A DNA stretch of 7,219 nt from Nitrospira sp. (lineage in GTDB: Bacteria > Nitrospirota > Nitrospiria > Nitrospirales > Nitrospiraceae), in assembly GCA_025935475.1 (NCBI GenBank), contig JAICVE010000136.1, positions 1 to 7,219 of the forward strand. Reading direction: 5' to 3'. This document shows positions 1 to 5,346 of this stretch, one piece after another. How positions within the stretch are numbered: the stretch's first letter is position 1; each line of letters starts with the position of its first letter. A program made the translations under genes and the position numbers. The notes beneath the pieces were generated by a model. It searched no databases and was not told where the DNA came from. It saw nothing but the letters and a program-made list of their open reading frames with translations.

Positions 1-223
1 ACAAACGAGCCTGCTGAGCATCAACCTGCCACTGCACCTTGTCGCCCTTGGTCTGGGTAAAGGTGAATTTGGAGATAATCGCATCGGCCTGGTTGATGGT
101 TCCCGGTGCGGTAGCTGTCGGAGGTGGAGAAGCCGTGGAATTGGTCAGGAGTAGATAGAGCAGCACGCCTCCCAGAAGCACGCTGAGCCCCAATAAGATC
201 CGTTGTGCCAACCATTGCCACAC
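1..223 (-). CDS. lptC: LptC-like LPS export protein, 5' part (cut by window edge)
   Basis: The first 74 codons of a gene that runs off the left edge. LptC is a bitopic inner-membrane protein of the Lpt machine; it takes lipopolysaccharide from the LptB2FG ATP-binding transporter and passes it to periplasmic LptA. Seen here: a short N-terminal cytoplasmic stretch, one hydrophobic segment at about residues 8-27 (rich in Leu, Gly and Val), a Pro/Thr/Ala linker, then the start of the periplasmic domain, with ADAIISKFTFTQTKGDKVQW followed by a QVDAQQAR stretch. This resembles the LptC opening pattern of 'A..I.GF..TQT..G...W.L.A..A'. The chosen start is GTG at 223, because an in-frame TGA lies at 239-241 and no ATG opens the frame. 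The Shine-Dalgarno is weak or distant (GAGG 13 nt upstream); a TTG at 211 is the alternative. It follows rplQ after 144 nt and has its own promoter. The family call is good but rests on an N-terminal fragment. Confidence 0.78.
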   Translation of the reverse strand, partial: MWQWLAQRILLGLSVLLGGVLLYLLLTNSTASPPPTATAPGTINQADAIISKFTFTQTKGDKVQWQVDAQQARL

Positions 224-265
224 AGCGTTGTCCGTTCCTCACTTTGGCGGGAAACGACTGGCACG

Positions 266-294
266 ATAATAGCAGGAGGCCCGAGGCAAGTAAA
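266..294 (-). promoter_or_regulatory. sigma70-type promoter for lptC
   Basis: Read on the minus strand, a -35 element TTTACT (294-289) and a -10 element TATTAT (271-266) are separated by exactly 17 nt. The bases before the -10 are TGC, giving an extended -10 motif. The -10 matches the consensus at 5 of 6 positions and the -35 at 4 of 6. The predicted transcript would start near 259, leaving about 36 nt before the lptC GTG. It lies in the gap after rplQ, so it would let lptC be transcribed independently of the ribosomal operon. The motif is seen directly; its activity is inferred. Confidence 0.6.
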
Positions 295-345
295 CTCTGG
301 CGACCGAATGGAGCCGCGAAACAGGCAGGGCTGATGCAGAGTTGC

Positions 346-375
346 CCGAGCAGGTCCCTTCTGGGACCTACTCGG
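346..375 (-). terminator. hairpin overlapping the end of rplQ, possible operon-end terminator
   Basis: Two 13-nt arms (346-358 and 363-375) pair around a 4-nt loop. On the minus-strand RNA all 13 pairs form, including one U-G wobble, and the loop is AGAA. The rplQ stop codon TAG (370-368) lies in the 5' arm. No U tract follows in the minus direction; the next bases are GCAACTCTG. In the + direction the same hairpin has one C-A mismatch but is followed by ATTTTTCTGTCTTT, the normal layout of an intrinsic terminator. It may therefore stop antisense transcription, act in both directions, or protect the 3' end of the operon mRNA. The structure is certain as sequence; its role is open. Confidence 0.5.
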
Positions 376-784
376 ATTTTTCTGTCTTTGCGGGAGTCGC
401 AGCCGATTTTTTCGTGGGCGCCGCTTCGGCTCTGGCGACCAACTCAATGGCGACCAATTCGGCGGCATCGCCGATCCGCCGACGAGTCTTCACCATTCTC
501 GTATAACCTCCGGGACGATCCTTGAACCGTCCAGCGACATCGCTGAACAGCTTCGAGACGACGTCTTTGCTCCGCAGAAAGCTGAGCGCCCGACGCCGGG
601 CCGGCAAGGAGCCGTCTTTGCCCAATGTGATCATGCGGTCGGTGAAGCCGCGAATTTCTTTTGCCTTCGCCTCGGTGGTTTCAATCCGCTCATGTTCGAG
701 CAGCGAGGTCACTAGGCTTCTGAACAACGCCCATCGGTGTTTGGTCTGTCGACCGAGTTGTCTGCCCTTTTTTCGATGACGCAC
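368..784 (-). CDS. rplQ: 50S ribosomal protein L17 (bL17)
   Basis: L17 is a bacterial large-subunit protein near the exit of the peptide tunnel. The N-terminus matches the family pattern: RHRKKGRQLGRQTKHRWALF, then LVTSLLEHERIETTEAKAKE. The C-terminal part contains RIGDAAELVAIELV. The frame is open far upstream, into rpoA; the start is set by homology and by the ribosome site at GTG 784, where the protein begins (M)RHRKK. This gives 138 residues, against about 117-130 for most L17 proteins. The extra length is a low-complexity tail rich in Ala, Thr, Lys and Pro (roughly residues 119-138), probably disordered. It starts 11 nt after the rpoA stop and is the last gene of the alpha operon. Its stop codon is buried in a strong hairpin. 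Confidence 0.96.
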   Translation of the reverse strand: MRHRKKGRQLGRQTKHRWALFRSLVTSLLEHERIETTEAKAKEIRGFTDRMITLGKDGSLPARRRALSFLRSKDVVSKLFSDVAGRFKDRPGGYTRMVKTRRRIGDAAELVAIELVARAEAAPTKKSAATPAKTEKSE

Positions 785-792
785 GATGCCCT

Positions 793-797
793 CTCCT
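793..797 (-). promoter_or_regulatory. ribosome binding site that fixes the rplQ GTG start
   Basis: AGGAG on the minus strand overlaps the rpoA stop codon (TAG, 798-796) and lies 8 nt before GTG 784. It supports the short L17 start over the longer open frame and suggests that ribosomes finishing rpoA can reload on rplQ. Confidence 0.7.
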
Positions 798-1794
798 ACT
801 CGTTCTTGGGACCACCGCCTGAAGCCATTGCATCCAGCTTGACCCCGAGACTTAGCCCCATATCCGTCAAAATTTCCTTGATTTCGTTCAGCGATTTCTT
901 TCCGAAGTTCTTGGTCTTCAGCATTTCGGCTTCGGATTTCTGCACCAGGTCCGCGATCGTCTTGATGTTGGCATTTTTCAAGCAATTCGCCGCGCGGACC
1001 GACAACTCCAGCTCATTGACACTCCGGAAGAGATTCTTGTTGATCTCCCGCTGGGCGTCGTCGCCCGTAAGTTCGGCGCGTCCTTCCACTCTCGCATCGG
1101 GATTGATGAAGATGTCGACGTGATCGCGCATGATGCCGGCGGCCGTTGACAATGCATCACTCGGCGAGATGGTTCCGTCCGTCCAGATTTCCAAGGTCAG
1201 TTTGTCGTAATCCGTCATCCGTCCGACGCGAGCGTTTTCGACATGAAAGTTGACCCGCTTGATCGGAGAAAAGATGGAATCGATCGCGATCACCCCAATC
1301 GGCAGTCCTTCTTCCTTGTTCCGCTCGGCCGGCACGTATCCACGGCCATGCTTGACCGTCATCTCCATATCCAGCGTGGCGTCCTTGTCGAGAGTCGCGA
1401 TATGCAGATTGGGCGTCAAAATGGAAATGTCCGCATCATGGATGATATCCGACCCTTTGGCTTCGCCTGGTCCCTTCTTTTTCAACCGAATCGTCTTCGG
1501 CTTGTCGGTATGCAAGGCCAGCCGCAGCCCCTTCACGTTGAGGATGATCGAGGTGACATCTTCGGTCACGCCTGGAATCGTCGAAAACTCGTGCAAGACG
1601 CCCTCGATCTTGACCGTGGTCACGGCTGCGCCGGTCAGGGATGAGAGCAGCACGCGGCGCAACGCGTTGCCGACCGTCGTGCCGAAGCCCCGCTCGTACG
1701 CTTCAGTGGAGAATCGCCCGAAGGTGGCGGAAGCCGTTTCTTTGTCGACCTCGACCCGCATCGGGATTTGAAAATCTTTCATCGTCTTGATCAT
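796..1794 (-). CDS. rpoA: DNA-directed RNA polymerase subunit alpha
   Basis: The alpha subunit dimerises to nucleate assembly of beta and beta', and its C-terminal domain contacts UP elements and activators. At 332 residues it has the usual full length. The N-terminal domain (about 1-240) includes the conserved ERGFGTTVGNALRRVLLSS stretch (34-52), the dimer and beta-contact region. A linker around 241-256 leads to the C-terminal domain (about 257-321), with ELSVRAANCLK and the helix-hairpin-helix segment NFGKKSLNEIKEIL. Arg267 corresponds to the DNA-contact arginine 265 of E. coli, so UP-element binding should be intact. The ATG at 1794 has an AAGGGGG site 4 nt upstream; a second ATG at 1782 matches the common start MKDFQ but lacks as good a site. 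It sits 76 nt after rpsD and 11 nt before rplQ. Confidence 0.98.
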   Translation of the reverse strand: MIKTMKDFQIPMRVEVDKETASATFGRFSTEAYERGFGTTVGNALRRVLLSSLTGAAVTTVKIEGVLHEFSTIPGVTEDVTSIILNVKGLRLALHTDKPKTIRLKKKGPGEAKGSDIIHDADISILTPNLHIATLDKDATLDMEMTVKHGRGYVPAERNKEEGLPIGVIAIDSIFSPIKRVNFHVENARVGRMTDYDKLTLEIWTDGTISPSDALSTAAGIMRDHVDIFINPDARVEGRAELTGDDAQREINKNLFRSVNELELSVRAANCLKNANIKTIADLVQKSEAEMLKTKNFGKKSLNEIKEILTDMGLSLGVKLDAMASGGGPKNE

Positions 1795-1870
1795 GAGTCC
1801 CCCTTCATCCTGTCAGCCGCCGCGCCTTCTGCGATGCATTCTGCATGAAGCCGGCGTTGTATGAAGTTGC

Positions 1871-2497
1871 TTATCGCGAATACAATTCCACCACCATCTG
1901 TTCGTTGACGGGCAGCGTGATCTGGTCTTTCGTCGGCAAGGCGCGCACGGTCCCTTTGAATCCGGCCTTGTCCAGCTCCAGCCATTCGGGAATGCCTCGG
2001 CCCTCGACGGATTCCAGCGCGGTTTGAATCGACACCAGACTCCGGCTGCGTTCGCGCACGGCCACCACGTCGCCGGCACGGACTTGGGCGCCCGGAATGT
2101 TGTTCTTCCGGCCATTGACCGTCACATGCCCGTGCCCCACGAGCTGCCGTGCTTCCCTGCGGGATGCCCCGAATCCGAGCCGGTAGACGACGTTGTCGAG
2201 GCGGCACTCGAGCAATCGCAGCAGCGCCTCGCCAGTGACGCCTGCCCTCCGCTCCGCCCGCTCGAAGACACCGCGGAACTGCCTTTCTTGAAGGCCATAG
2301 ATGCGCCGCAATTTCTGCTTCTCGCGCAATTGCGTGCTGTAGTCTGAAATGCGAGGCCTGGCCTGGCCGTGCTGGCCGGGCGGATAGCTTCGACGCTCAA
2401 TCGCGCACTTTTCCGTCATGCAGCGCGAGCCTTTCAAGAATAACTTCTCGCCTTCACGGCGACATAACCGACAGACTGGTCCCCGATACTTCGCCAC
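1871..2497 (-). CDS. rpsD: 30S ribosomal protein S4 (uS4), zinc-binding form
   Basis: S4 is a primary 16S rRNA-binding protein that nucleates assembly of the 30S body and helps form the mRNA entry site. At 208 residues it is of normal length. Cys9, Cys12, Cys26 and Cys31 form a CX2CX13CX4C zinc finger, the spacing known from the Thermus protein; E. coli S4 lacks it. The S4 RNA-binding domain spans about 97-160 (RLDNVVYRLGFGASRREARQ, then LVGHGHVTVNG), and the C-terminus VNEQMVVELYSR is typical. The start codon is GTG (2497-2495), with GGAGGT 7 nt upstream. In E. coli S4 represses this operon by binding the leader upstream of rpsM; a similar loop here is an inference, supported only by the structured region before rpsM. 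Confidence 0.98.
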   Translation of the reverse strand: MAKYRGPVCRLCRREGEKLFLKGSRCMTEKCAIERRSYPPGQHGQARPRISDYSTQLREKQKLRRIYGLQERQFRGVFERAERRAGVTGEALLRLLECRLDNVVYRLGFGASRREARQLVGHGHVTVNGRKNNIPGAQVRAGDVVAVRERSRSLVSIQTALESVEGRGIPEWLELDKAGFKGTVRALPTKDQITLPVNEQMVVELYSR

Positions 2498-2504
2498 GTT
2501 CTCT

Positions 2505-2510
2505 ACCTCC
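2505..2510 (-). promoter_or_regulatory. ribosome binding site for the rpsD GTG start
   Basis: A full GGAGGT core lies 7 nt before GTG 2497. It decides the non-ATG start of S4, which agrees with the conserved N-terminus AKYRGP. Confidence 0.8.
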
Positions 2511-2569
2511 GTTTATCGGGCTCGCCCGTTATGGTCTGCCCGTTCTGATCCACTTGTGTGCTCATGCTC

Positions 2570-2953
2570 TTACACCCGGCGTCGTTTGGGCGGCCGGCAC
2601 CCGTTGTGCGGGATCGGCGTGACGTCACGGATGAGATTGATCCGTAGTCCAGCCCCCTGCAACGAGCGAATCGCGGACTCCCGCCCAGACCCCGGCCCGT
2701 TCACATAGACATCCACCTGGCGCATGCCGCTTTCCATGGCCTTGCGCGCAGCCGCTTCGCCGGCTCGTTGTGCCGCAAAGGGCGTGCTTTTACGCGATCC
2801 CTTGAAGCCTTGATTGCCGGCGCTCGCCCAGACGACCGTGTTGCCGCTCATGTCGGTGATCGTCACGATGGTATTGTTAAAAGACGCCTGGACATGAGCG
2901 ATTCCGCTCTGGACGATCCGGCGTTCTTTCTTTTTGCCTTTTTTCACGCTCAT
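2570..2953 (-). CDS. rpsK: 30S ribosomal protein S11 (uS11)
   Basis: S11 lies on the 30S platform, binds 16S rRNA with S6, S18 and S21, and borders the mRNA exit (E-site) region. Its 127 residues match the family size. Family signatures visible in order: a basic N-terminus (KKGKKKERR), GIAHVQASFNNTIVTITD, WASAGNQGFKGSRKSTPFAAQ, the VNGPGSGRESAIRSL segment and the C-terminus DVTPIPHNGCRPPKRRRV. The ATG at 2953 has TAGGAG 6 nt upstream. It starts 23 nt after rpsM and is followed by a 72-nt gap before rpsD, within the alpha operon. Nothing in it departs from the family. Confidence 0.98.
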   Translation of the reverse strand: MSVKKGKKKERRIVQSGIAHVQASFNNTIVTITDMSGNTVVWASAGNQGFKGSRKSTPFAAQRAGEAAARKAMESGMRQVDVYVNGPGSGRESAIRSLQGAGLRINLIRDVTPIPHNGCRPPKRRRV

Positions 2954-2976
2954 AGATAACTCCTACTGATGGACGA

Positions 2977-3372
2977 TCACGCCGTGGGAGCCGGACGGGC
3001 GGCCGGCTTCGGCTTGCTGCCGACTCCGGCGCGACGGCCTTTTCTCGTGCGTGCATTGGTTTTTGACCGTTGACCGCGAACCGGCAAGCCCTTGCGATGG
3101 CGAAGACCTCTATAGGTCCCGGTGTCGATGAGACGTTTGATGTTCATCGAGACGGTTTTCCGCAAATCGCCTTCCACCTGATAGTCCTGGTCGATGATCT
3201 CACGGATCTTGACGATCTGATCTTCGCTGAGATCTTTCACCCGGATGGCGCCGTCGATGCCCGCCTTGCCGAGGATGTAACGGGCTGCCGCCCGGCCGAT
3301 CCCGAACACATAGGTCAGGCCGATATCCGACCGCTTTTCTCTGGGTAAATCGACTCCGGCAATACGTGCCAT
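2977..3372 (-). CDS. rpsM: 30S ribosomal protein S13 (uS13)
   Basis: S13 sits in the head of the 30S subunit and makes intersubunit bridges to the 50S central protuberance; its C-terminal tail reaches the P-site tRNA. The sequence begins ARIAGVDLPREKR and has the GIGRAAARYIL segment, then GTYRGLRHRKGLPVRGQRSKTNARTRKG, all family hallmarks. At 131 residues it is slightly longer than the usual 118-126, owing to a C-terminal tail rich in Lys, Pro and Ala. The ATG at 3372 has a perfect AGGAGG site only 4 nt upstream. It is the first gene after the 175-nt structured gap, the position of the first alpha-operon gene in E. coli. Confidence 0.98.
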   Translation of the reverse strand: MARIAGVDLPREKRSDIGLTYVFGIGRAAARYILGKAGIDGAIRVKDLSEDQIVKIREIIDQDYQVEGDLRKTVSMNIKRLIDTGTYRGLRHRKGLPVRGQRSKTNARTRKGRRAGVGSKPKPAARPAPTA

Positions 3373-3376
3373 ATTT

Positions 3377-3382
3377 CCTCCT
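3377..3382 (-). promoter_or_regulatory. ribosome binding site of rpsM next to a possible helix
   Basis: AGGAGG lies 4 nt before the rpsM ATG. The six bases directly upstream, GAAGGC (3388-3383), are complementary to GCCTTC at 3415-3410, so a helix could form right against this site and control its access. The site is clear; the control is inferred. Confidence 0.6.
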
Positions 3383-3406
3383 GCCTTCCCTTCAAGGTCT
3401 TCCGCG

Positions 3407-3418
3407 GCCGAAGGCTGG
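3407..3418. repeat. 12-bp inverted repeat, left arm
   Basis: GCCGAAGGCTGG on the + strand is the exact reverse complement of 3528-3539. The two arms bound a 133-bp segment between rpmJ and rpsM. Each arm also contains its own small palindrome, GCC-GAA-GGC or its complement, so it could fold locally instead. No obvious target-site duplication flanks the pair. Confidence 0.75.
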
Positions 3419-3527
3419 ATGAACCTCGACGGCGTTGAACGACCGCTGGTTTCTCACCCGCCCGCCCTCGCGGCGCCTAGGCACCGCCTCTTCCCCTCGG
3501 CGGGGATTCGGCGAGCACAGAGGCTCG

Positions 3528-3539
3528 CCAGCCTTCGGC
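3528..3539. repeat. 12-bp inverted repeat, right arm
   Basis: CCAGCCTTCGGC on the + strand is the perfect partner of 3407-3418. It begins 9 bp from the end of rpmJ and shares 2 bp with the 7-bp hairpin at 3510-3529, so the two structures compete slightly. Confidence 0.75.
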
Positions 3540-3547
3540 TGTCCCCA

Positions 3548-3661
3548 CTATCCCTGTCGCTGTTTGTGCCGGGGGTTCTCACAGAGAATTCTGACCACCC
3601 CACGGCGTCGTACGACCTTGCATTTCGCGCAAATCGGCTTGACCGATGATTTGACCTTCAT
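3548..3661 (-). CDS. rpmJ: 50S ribosomal protein L36 (bL36), zinc-ribbon form
   Basis: L36 is the smallest bacterial ribosomal protein and binds 23S rRNA in the 50S subunit. Translation from ATG 3661 gives 37 residues, MKVKSSVKPICAKCKVVRRR onward, ending NPRHKQRQG before TAG. Cys11, Cys14, Cys27 and His32 form the CXXC-C-H zinc site, so this is the zinc-containing C+ version. The length is exactly that of the family. It starts 15 nt after infA; a TAGGAG site overlaps the infA stop, 12 nt upstream of the ATG, a slightly long spacing. The 175-nt structured gap follows. Confidence 0.97.
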   Translation of the reverse strand: MKVKSSVKPICAKCKVVRRRGVVRILCENPRHKQRQG

Positions 3662-3676
3662 GGGACGTCTAGACTC

Positions 3677-3895
3677 CTACTTGAACCGATACGTAATGCG
3701 CCCTCGCGTCAGATCATATGGCGACATTTCCACCGTGACCTTGTCTCCGGGCAGAATCCGAATGAAATGCATGCGCATCTTCCCCGAGATGTGCGCGAGA
3801 ATCTTATGACCGTTGTCGAGCTGCACACGAAACATGGCGTTGGGGAGCGTTTCCAGTACCGATCCTTGGATCTCAATAATGTCTTCCTTCGGCAC
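3677..3895 (-). CDS. infA: translation initiation factor IF-1
   Basis: IF-1 is a single OB-fold protein that binds the 30S A site and helps IF-2 and IF-3 set up initiation. The product is 72 residues, the standard length, with the conserved core LPNAMFRVQLDNGHKILAHI, SGKMRMHFIRILPGDKV and the C-terminus SPYDLTRGRITYRFK. The start codon is GTG at 3895, giving (M)PKEDIIEIQG; AAAGGA ends 9 nt upstream. It follows map after 42 nt and precedes rpmJ by 15 nt. The order map-infA-rpmJ-rpsM is common outside the gamma-proteobacteria. Confidence 0.98.
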   Translation of the reverse strand: MPKEDIIEIQGSVLETLPNAMFRVQLDNGHKILAHISGKMRMHFIRILPGDKVTVEMSPYDLTRGRITYRFK

Positions 3896-3937
3896 GAACC
3901 GTTATCCTTTCGCCTGATGTATCACGCGTCCATCCTT

Positions 3938-4687
3938 TTATAACCGGCTCAACACGATCGCCGGCCCGCTCGGCTGAATCGCAATCGTATGCTCAAAGTG
4001 CGCGGACAGGCTGCCGTCGACGGTCACGGCGGTCCAGCGGTCATCCAGCACCCGAACGGCTGAGCCGCCCATATTCACCATGGGCTCAATCGCCAAGACC
4101 ATTCCCGATTGCAAACGGGGACCCTGTCCCGGCTTCCCGTAATTCGGCACCTGCGGTTCTTCATGCAACTGCCGGCCGATGCCGTGCCCGACGAACTCCG
4201 TCACGACCGAATAACCGGCGGCTTCCACGTGTCGCTGGACCGCATGGGATATGTCCGACAACCGGTTGCCGACCTGCGCCTGCTCGATCGCGAGCGACAG
4301 CGATTCTTCTGTGACCCGCACCAGCATCGCCGTCTTCTCATCGATCCGGCCCACCCCAACCGTCACGGCCGAATCGCCGTAGAATCCACCGACGATGGCG
4401 CCAAGATCGAGACCGACAATATCTCCCTCCTTCAAGACCCGTCTGGAGGGAATGCCGTGCACCACTTGCTCATTCACCGACGCGCAGAGCGTCTTCGGAT
4501 AATTGCGGTATCCTTTGAACGCCGGCATCGCCCCCCTGGCACGGATTTCCGATTCCGCCAGCTTGTCCAACTCGTCGGTCGTGACGCCGGGCTTGACCGC
4601 GTCCTTGAGCACCAGCAGCGCTTCAGCCACGACTCTTGACGCCTTTGCCATCACGGCAATCTCGTCTGGCGTCTTGAGGATGATCAT
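3938..4687 (-). CDS. map: methionine aminopeptidase, type I
   Basis: This dimetal hydrolase removes the initiator methionine from new proteins whose second residue is small. The 249 residues fit the short bacterial type Ia enzyme, with no N-terminal extension. The metal ligands expected of the pita-bread fold are all present: Asp94 (GLDLG), Asp105 (YGDSA), His168 (FVGHGIG), Glu201 (AIEPM) and Glu232 (HFEHT). His77 (VVHGIP) and His175 (LHEEP) are the conserved substrate-site histidines. The ATG at 4687 overlaps the adk stop by 4 nt (ATGA), so the two are probably translationally coupled. Its place among ribosomal genes ties N-terminal processing to ribosome supply. Confidence 0.98.
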   Translation of the reverse strand: MIILKTPDEIAVMAKASRVVAEALLVLKDAVKPGVTTDELDKLAESEIRARGAMPAFKGYRNYPKTLCASVNEQVVHGIPSRRVLKEGDIVGLDLGAIVGGFYGDSAVTVGVGRIDEKTAMLVRVTEESLSLAIEQAQVGNRLSDISHAVQRHVEAAGYSVVTEFVGHGIGRQLHEEPQVPNYGKPGQGPRLQSGMVLAIEPMVNMGGSAVRVLDDRWTAVTVDGSLSAHFEHTIAIQPSGPAIVLSRL

Positions 4688-5340
4688 ATTGCGCTATAAG
4701 GCGCCAGTACACTAAACAAGGCCTCAAATACCGCATCCACAGAACCAGAGGCATTCACTTCCGAGAGAAGCCGTTTGCTGGCGTAATACCGGATCAACGG
4801 CGCCGTCTGTTCCTCGAAGACCTGTAACCTCGTTTCAATGGCTTCCGGTGTGTCGTCGCTCCGTTGAATCAAGGTTTCGCCGCAGCGATCGCAGGCGTCG
4901 CCTTTTTTCGATGGCGCAAACTCGACATGAAATGTCGTCTGACACTTCGGGCAACTACGCCGGCCGCTCAACCGCCGGATCACGTCCTGCCGCGGCACCT
5001 CGAATTTCACCACCCGGTGCAATGGCCGCTGGGTTTCCTGCAGGACTTTTCCCAGTGCCTCAGCTTGGGGTACCGTCCTCGGGAACCCGTCGAGCACGAA
5101 GCCGTTCATACTTCCGGGCTCCGCCAGTTTGTCACGTACAAGCCCGATGACCACGGCATCAGGAACCAGTTGTCCCTGGTCCATGTATCGTTTGGCTTCC
5201 CGGCCCAATTCCGTCTGATTTCGGACCGCCTCCCGCAGGAGATCTCCGGTCGAAATCTTTGCGATCTTAAACTGCCCCGCAATCCGGTCGGCTTGGGTAC
5301 CCTTGCCGACGCCCGGCGCCCCGAGAAAGACGACGCGCAT
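4684..5340 (-). CDS. adk: adenylate kinase, zinc-lid type
   Basis: It catalyses ATP + AMP to 2 ADP in the cytoplasm and sets the adenylate energy balance. The 218 residues are the long-lid form. The P-loop is GAPGVGKGT (7-15), with Val where many have Ala. The AMP-binding part includes STGDLLREAV (30-39) and LDGFPRT (83-89). The lid (about 125-162) carries Cys130, Cys133, Cys150 and Cys153, a structural zinc site as in Bacillus-type enzymes and absent from E. coli. SDDTPEAIETRL follows the lid. The ATG at 5340 is 6 nt after the secY stop; a short GTGAGG element overlaps that stop. The secY-adk-map order is typical of many phyla. Confidence 0.98.
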   Translation of the reverse strand: MRVVFLGAPGVGKGTQADRIAGQFKIAKISTGDLLREAVRNQTELGREAKRYMDQGQLVPDAVVIGLVRDKLAEPGSMNGFVLDGFPRTVPQAEALGKVLQETQRPLHRVVKFEVPRQDVIRRLSGRRSCPKCQTTFHVEFAPSKKGDACDRCGETLIQRSDDTPEAIETRLQVFEEQTAPLIRYYASKRLLSEVNASGSVDAVFEALFSVLAPYSAI

Positions 5341-5346
5341 GTGGCC

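Larger units (their letters stand above)
3373..3547 (-). promoter_or_regulatory. 175-nt structured intergenic region upstream of rpsM
   Basis: This is the longest gap inside the operon and no convincing gene lies in it. On the minus-strand RNA several helices can be drawn. There is a 7-bp hairpin GGCGAGC/GCTCGCC (3529-3523 with 3516-3510, six-base loop), a 7-bp hairpin (3487-3481 with 3476-3470, CTAG loop, one wobble), and a long-range perfect 12-bp helix (3539-3528 with 3418-3407). TCCCC at 3506-3502 can pair with either of two identical GGGGA segments (3546-3542 or 3496-3492), which exclude each other. The position matches the E. coli alpha-operon leader that S4 binds to shut off rpsM. It could be a cis-acting ribosomal leader, or a palindromic insertion that has landed here. 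I do not recognise it as a known RNA family. Confidence 0.45.

Noticed and set aside
293..343. 7-bp inverted repeat (293-299 with 337-343) between rplQ and lptC
   Set aside because: The arms are 37 nt apart and a 7-bp match is expected by chance in a stretch this long; it also overlaps the lptC -35.
785..985. Longer version of rplQ starting at 985
   Set aside because: The extra 67 residues lie antisense-free inside rpoA in another frame and match nothing in L17; the GTG at 784 with AGGAG upstream gives the family N-terminus.
2498..2569. Partial direct repeat AACGGGC and a CGGG-CGAG-CCCG hairpin before rpsD
   Set aside because: Only 7 bp repeated and a 4-bp stem, too weak to call a regulatory element.
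3419..3809. Two overlapping + strand ORFs (76 and 124 codons) across the rpmJ-rpsM gap
   Set aside because: They run antisense through rpmJ, infA and the structured gap, have repetitive Arg/Pro/Ser-rich translations and no recognisable domain. High GC explains the open frames.
3937..3942. TATAAA on the minus strand at the end of map, as a -10 box for infA
   Set aside because: With a 17-nt spacer the -35 would be GCCGGC, so there is no supporting -35 element.
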